In this document: positions 61,414 to 64,000 of the stretch, piece after piece
Layout: every line of letters begins with the position of its first letter
How positions within the stretch are numbered: position 1 is the first letter of the stretch
From: Pseudothauera nasutitermitis
Lineage (GTDB): Bacteria; Pseudomonadota; Gammaproteobacteria; Burkholderiales; Rhodocyclaceae
NCBI RefSeq assembly: GCF_004801295.1
Contig: NZ_SSOC01000005.1
Coordinates: 186,001-250,000, forward strand
Length of the DNA stretch: 64,000 nt
Direction of reading: 5' to 3'
Notes under the pieces: generated by a model
The model's input: the letters and a program-made list of their open reading frames with translations, nothing else
Database searches by the model: none
Told to the model about the DNA's origin: nothing
Position numbers and translations under genes: made by a program

Positions 61414-62754
61414 CTATTCCACTCCGCCGAGCAGGTTCTTGTGGATGCGTCCGTTCTTGACGATCAGCACGAGGGTGCGCTCGGGCTCGTCGAGCAGCGA
61501 CAGATCGGCCGTCGGATCGCCATCGACCAGCAGCAGGTCGGCCAGCGCCCCTTCCTTCACGACGCCCAGCGGCGCCGGGTACGGGTAGCGCTCGCCGGCG
61601 AGGGCGATCAACCGGGCGTTGTCGCCCGTCGCCATCTTGAGCACTTCGCCCGGCGTATACCAGCGCGTCAGCGTGGTCAGGCGCCCGCTCTGGGCGCCGC
61701 CCAGAGAGCCGGAGAACAGGATGTCGGTGCCGAATGCGACCTGCACGCCGTGCTTCTTCGCCAGTTCGTAAGCCCGGTCGGTTCCCGCCGCCACCATCAA
61801 CTGCTTGACACGCGACGCTCCGCTCCGCGGGTTTGCCGACTCGTCGTCGAGGAAGGGCTGCAGGCTCCACCAGATCCCTTTGCTCGCCATCAGTTTGACG
61901 GTCTCCTCATCCACGAGCTGACCGTGCTCGATGGACTTCACCCCCGCCTCGATCGCCGCCTTGATCGCCCGCGGCGTGTAGGCATGCACGGTGGCGTAGG
62001 TGCCCCAGTTCTCGGCCGCGGAGACGGCCGCGCGGAGTTCCTCGACCGTGTATTGCGTCACGTCGAGGGGGTCGTAAACCGATGAAACGCCGCCGCCCGC
62101 CATCAGCTTCAGTTGCGTCGCGCCGAGCATCAACTGTTCGCGCGCGCGGCGCAGCACCTCGTCCGCGCCATCGGCGATCGCGGCGGCACCGACGCGCTCG
62201 CTGTGGCTGAGGGGCGCGTTGTTGGCGCGGGGGATTTCATAGGGCAGGCGGAAATCCCCGTGGCCGCCGGTCTGCGAGATCATCGCGCCGGACGGGAAGA
62301 TGCGCGGCCCCGCAATCACGCCGCTCTCGATCGCACGCCGCAGGCCGAAGGTCGGCCCGCCCATGTCGCGCACCGTGGTGAAGCCGCGCATCAGCGTCGC
62401 GTCCGCCACCTTGCCGGCCAGCAGGGCGATGTAGTGGGTGTCCGCGGTCAGCGCATCCACCTGGCTCGGCGCCACCAGCGCCGAATGCCAGTGCGCGTCG
62501 ATCAGGCCCGGCATCAGCGTGCGGCCTTGCCCGTCGATCACCGTGGCACCGGCCGGCACTTCGATCGGCGTTGCGGCGATCTGCCGGATCGTGCCGTCGG
62601 CGACCAGCACGTCCAGCGTGCTGCGGGAGCGCGCAGTGCCGGTCCCGTCGAACACGTGGACGTTTCTGATGAGGATTTCCTCCGCCGCGTGGGCGGCGGT
62701 GAACAGGATGCCGGAAGCAATGGCTGCGAGCAGTCTGGCGGCATGTTTCTTCAT
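61414..62754 (-). CDS. Exported amidohydrolase-family metal-dependent hydrolase
   Basis: 446 residues with a signal peptide (about 1-24, ending AAHA). The metal-binding features of the amidohydrolase superfamily are present: LMPGLIDAHWHSALVA, TTVRDMGG, LKLMAGGGVSSVYDP (likely modified Lys), TVHAYTPRAI, SIEHGQ and AFGTDI. Substrate is not predictable; the closest subgroup includes imidazolonepropionase-like and prolidase-like periplasmic enzymes. Start 62754 follows GGAGCCTCC. It is convergent with the Mla-type lipoprotein gene and cotranscription with the FAD gene is possible. Confidence 0.9.
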   Translation of the reverse strand: MKKHAARLLAAIASGILFTAAHAAEEILIRNVHVFDGTGTARSRSTLDVLVADGTIRQIAATPIEVPAGATVIDGQGRTLMPGLIDAHWHSALVAPSQVDALTADTHYIALLAGKVADATLMRGFTTVRDMGGPTFGLRRAIESGVIAGPRIFPSGAMISQTGGHGDFRLPYEIPRANNAPLSHSERVGAAAIADGADEVLRRAREQLMLGATQLKLMAGGGVSSVYDPLDVTQYTVEELRAAVSAAENWGTYATVHAYTPRAIKAAIEAGVKSIEHGQLVDEETVKLMASKGIWWSLQPFLDDESANPRSGASRVKQLMVAAGTDRAYELAKKHGVQVAFGTDILFSGSLGGAQSGRLTTLTRWYTPGEVLKMATGDNARLIALAGERYPYPAPLGVVKEGALADLLLVDGDPTADLSLLDEPERTLVLIVKNGRIHKNLLGGVE

Positions 62755-62887
62755 GGAGGCTCCATGGTTTCGCGCCATCGCACGCAGGCATGGCGCCTGC
62801 CGTCACGGACCAGCGCAGTTTTTCTGCATATTGTCTTGCATATTCCAGAAGCACACAAGGCGAGCCACGGCCGGCCCGGCATGCCGC

Positions 62888-64000
62888 TCAGCGTGCGGAC
62901 AGCCAGTCCAGCGCCCCCTGCCCGGCCGCCCGGCCGGAGGCGAAGCAGGCGGTGAGAAGATAACCGCCGGTGGGCGCTTCCCAGTCGAGCATCTCGCCGG
63001 CACAGAAAGTGCCCGGCAGGGCCTGCAGCATCAGGCGTTTGTCTAGCGCCTCGAAAGCCACGCCGCCGGCGGTGCTGATGGCCTCGTCGAGCGGCCGCGT
63101 GGCCGACAGCACGAGCGGCAGCGCCTTGATCGCCGCGGCCAGCGCAACCGGTTCGGCGGGCAGCCGGCGGCCCAGCACCTCGTACAGCAGTGCGGCCTTC
63201 AGGCCGGCCAGGCCGAGTTGACCCTGCAGATGGCTGGCGAGCGAACGGCTGCCGCGCGGACGGGCAAGCCGGGCCTGCACCCAGGCTGCATCGCGTACCG
63301 GCAGCAGATCGAGGCGGATCTCCACCTGCCCGGCTGCTTCCAGCGCATCGCGCAAGGGCGCCGACAGTGCGTAGACCAGGCCGCCTTCCAGCCCCGTGCG
63401 GGTCAGCAGGCATTCACCGGCACGGCTCCGCGCCTGCCCTTGCGCGTCGATAAAGGACAGCGCGATGTTTTTCAGCGGCTGGCCGGCGTGGCGGGCGAGC
63501 AGGTGGTCCGACCAGCCGCCGGTCACATCGAAGCCGCAGTTGGCCGGCCTGAGCGGCGCCACCGGCACACCGCGTGCGGCGAAGGGCGCGATCCAGCGCG
63601 CGTCCGCGCCAAAGCGCGCCCAACTGCCGCCACCCAGGGCGAACACCACCGCGTCCGACCGCTCGGTATGCTGCCCGGCCGGGCCGGCGAACAGCAGCGC
63701 GCCGGTTTCATCCCAGCCCTGCCAGCGTTCGCGCACGCGGATGCGCACGCCGGCCGCGTGCAGACGGGCGAGCCAGGCACGCAGCAAGGGCGCGGCCTTC
63801 ATGCCCAGCGGAAATACCCGGCCGCTGGAGCCGACAAAGGTCTCGATGCCCAGCCCGTGCACCCAGTCGCGCAGGTCTTGCGGACCGAAGGCAGCCAGCA
63901 GCGGCCCGATCTCGGCGCGGCGCTCGCCGTAGCGGGCAAGGAAGTCCGCCGGCGCCTCGGCATGGGTGAGGTTGAGCCCGCCGCGCCCGGCGAGCAGAAA
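62888..64000 (-). CDS. FAD-dependent oxidoreductase (HI0933-like), partial at right edge
   Basis: 371 codons are open from base 64000 to the stop at 62888; the N-terminal FAD-binding fold start is beyond the window. The edge reads LLAGRGGLNLTHAEAPADF, a segment typical of HI0933-type flavoproteins, then WVHGLGIETFVGSSGRVFPL, FALGGGSWARFGAD, SFIDAQGQARSRAGECLLT and the C-terminal GGVAFEALDKRLM, LFCAGEMLDWEAPTGGYLL-like FAD-binding end. The substrate is unknown. No other genes overlap it. Confidence 0.9.
   Translation of the reverse strand, partial: FLLAGRGGLNLTHAEAPADFLARYGERRAEIGPLLAAFGPQDLRDWVHGLGIETFVGSSGRVFPLGMKAAPLLRAWLARLHAAGVRIRVRERWQGWDETGALLFAGPAGQHTERSDAVVFALGGGSWARFGADARWIAPFAARGVPVAPLRPANCGFDVTGGWSDHLLARHAGQPLKNIALSFIDAQGQARSRAGECLLTRTGLEGGLVYALSAPLRDALEAAGQVEIRLDLLPVRDAAWVQARLARPRGSRSLASHLQGQLGLAGLKAALLYEVLGRRLPAEPVALAAAIKALPLVLSATRPLDEAISTAGGVAFEALDKRLMLQALPGTFCAGEMLDWEAPTGGYLLTACFASGRAAGQGALDWLSAR

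Overview
The window is GC-rich (close to 70% over most of its length, with clear dips at the left edge and near 46.5-48.4 kb). It reads as the chromosome of a betaproteobacterium, most likely Rhodocyclales (the Azoarcus, Thauera and Aromatoleum group). This rests on the gene neighbourhoods (rpe-gph-trpE, hisBHAFIE-HIT-tatABC next to a degS-like protease and a NIF3 gene, sucCD), the polyhydroxybutyrate genes and the FimV-like protein. It is not based on a phylogenetic marker. I saw no rRNA, tRNA or CRISPR array.

Layout. (1) 1-2.5 kb: three minus-strand genes of lower GC and unclear function, one carrying an acetyltransferase domain; they look like type VI secretion cargo or accessory genes. 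(2) 2.6-23.5 kb: one long minus-strand type VI secretion (T6SS) operon. In transcription order it is tssBC (one fused sheath gene), hcp, tssE, tssF, tssG, vgrG, a DUF2169 plus pentapeptide-repeat gene, a second pentapeptide-repeat gene, DUF3540, a PAAR-like DUF4150 gene, tssJ, tssK, tssL, tssM, tssA. No clpV/tssH is present. Upstream are a sigma-54-like promoter, a small conserved-looking 82-residue gene and a sensorless sigma-54 activator (24.4-25.4 kb). (3) 25.9-26.9 kb: an XRE/S24-like regulator with palindromic sites on both sides and a small ORF. (4) 26.9-32.5 kb, minus strand: PP2C phosphatase, FHA protein, metallo-beta-lactamase-fold hydrolase, rpe, gph, trpE. (5) 32.7-41.4 kb: sucCD, a DUF2889 gene, a FimV-like gene, NIF3, a DegS-like protease, tatABC. 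(6) 41.4-52.0 kb: histidine biosynthesis, split in two. hisBHAFIE and hisGD both lie on the minus strand, but hisC is inverted and separated from hisD by a decayed Mu-like phage immunity region and a chemoreceptor gene. (7) 52.2-57.1 kb: rnk, a TetR regulator, and the PHB genes phaC, phasin and phaA. (8) 57.1-61.2 kb: pagL (lipid A deacylase) followed by an Mla/MCE-type lipid transporter (permease, ATPase, MCE protein, lipoprotein). (9) 61.4-64 kb: an exported amidohydrolase and a FAD-dependent oxidoreductase running off the right end.

The most unusual system is the T6SS. The small and large sheath subunits are one 645-residue polypeptide, and the sheath-recycling ATPase ClpV is missing from the locus. 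Fusing TssB to the N-terminus of TssC buries the segment ClpV normally grips, so the two observations fit one model: a sheath that is disassembled differently or not recycled. The second point of interest is a set of rearrangements that break two conserved neighbourhoods: trpE is next to the T6SS region instead of trpGDC, and hisC is inverted beside phage debris.
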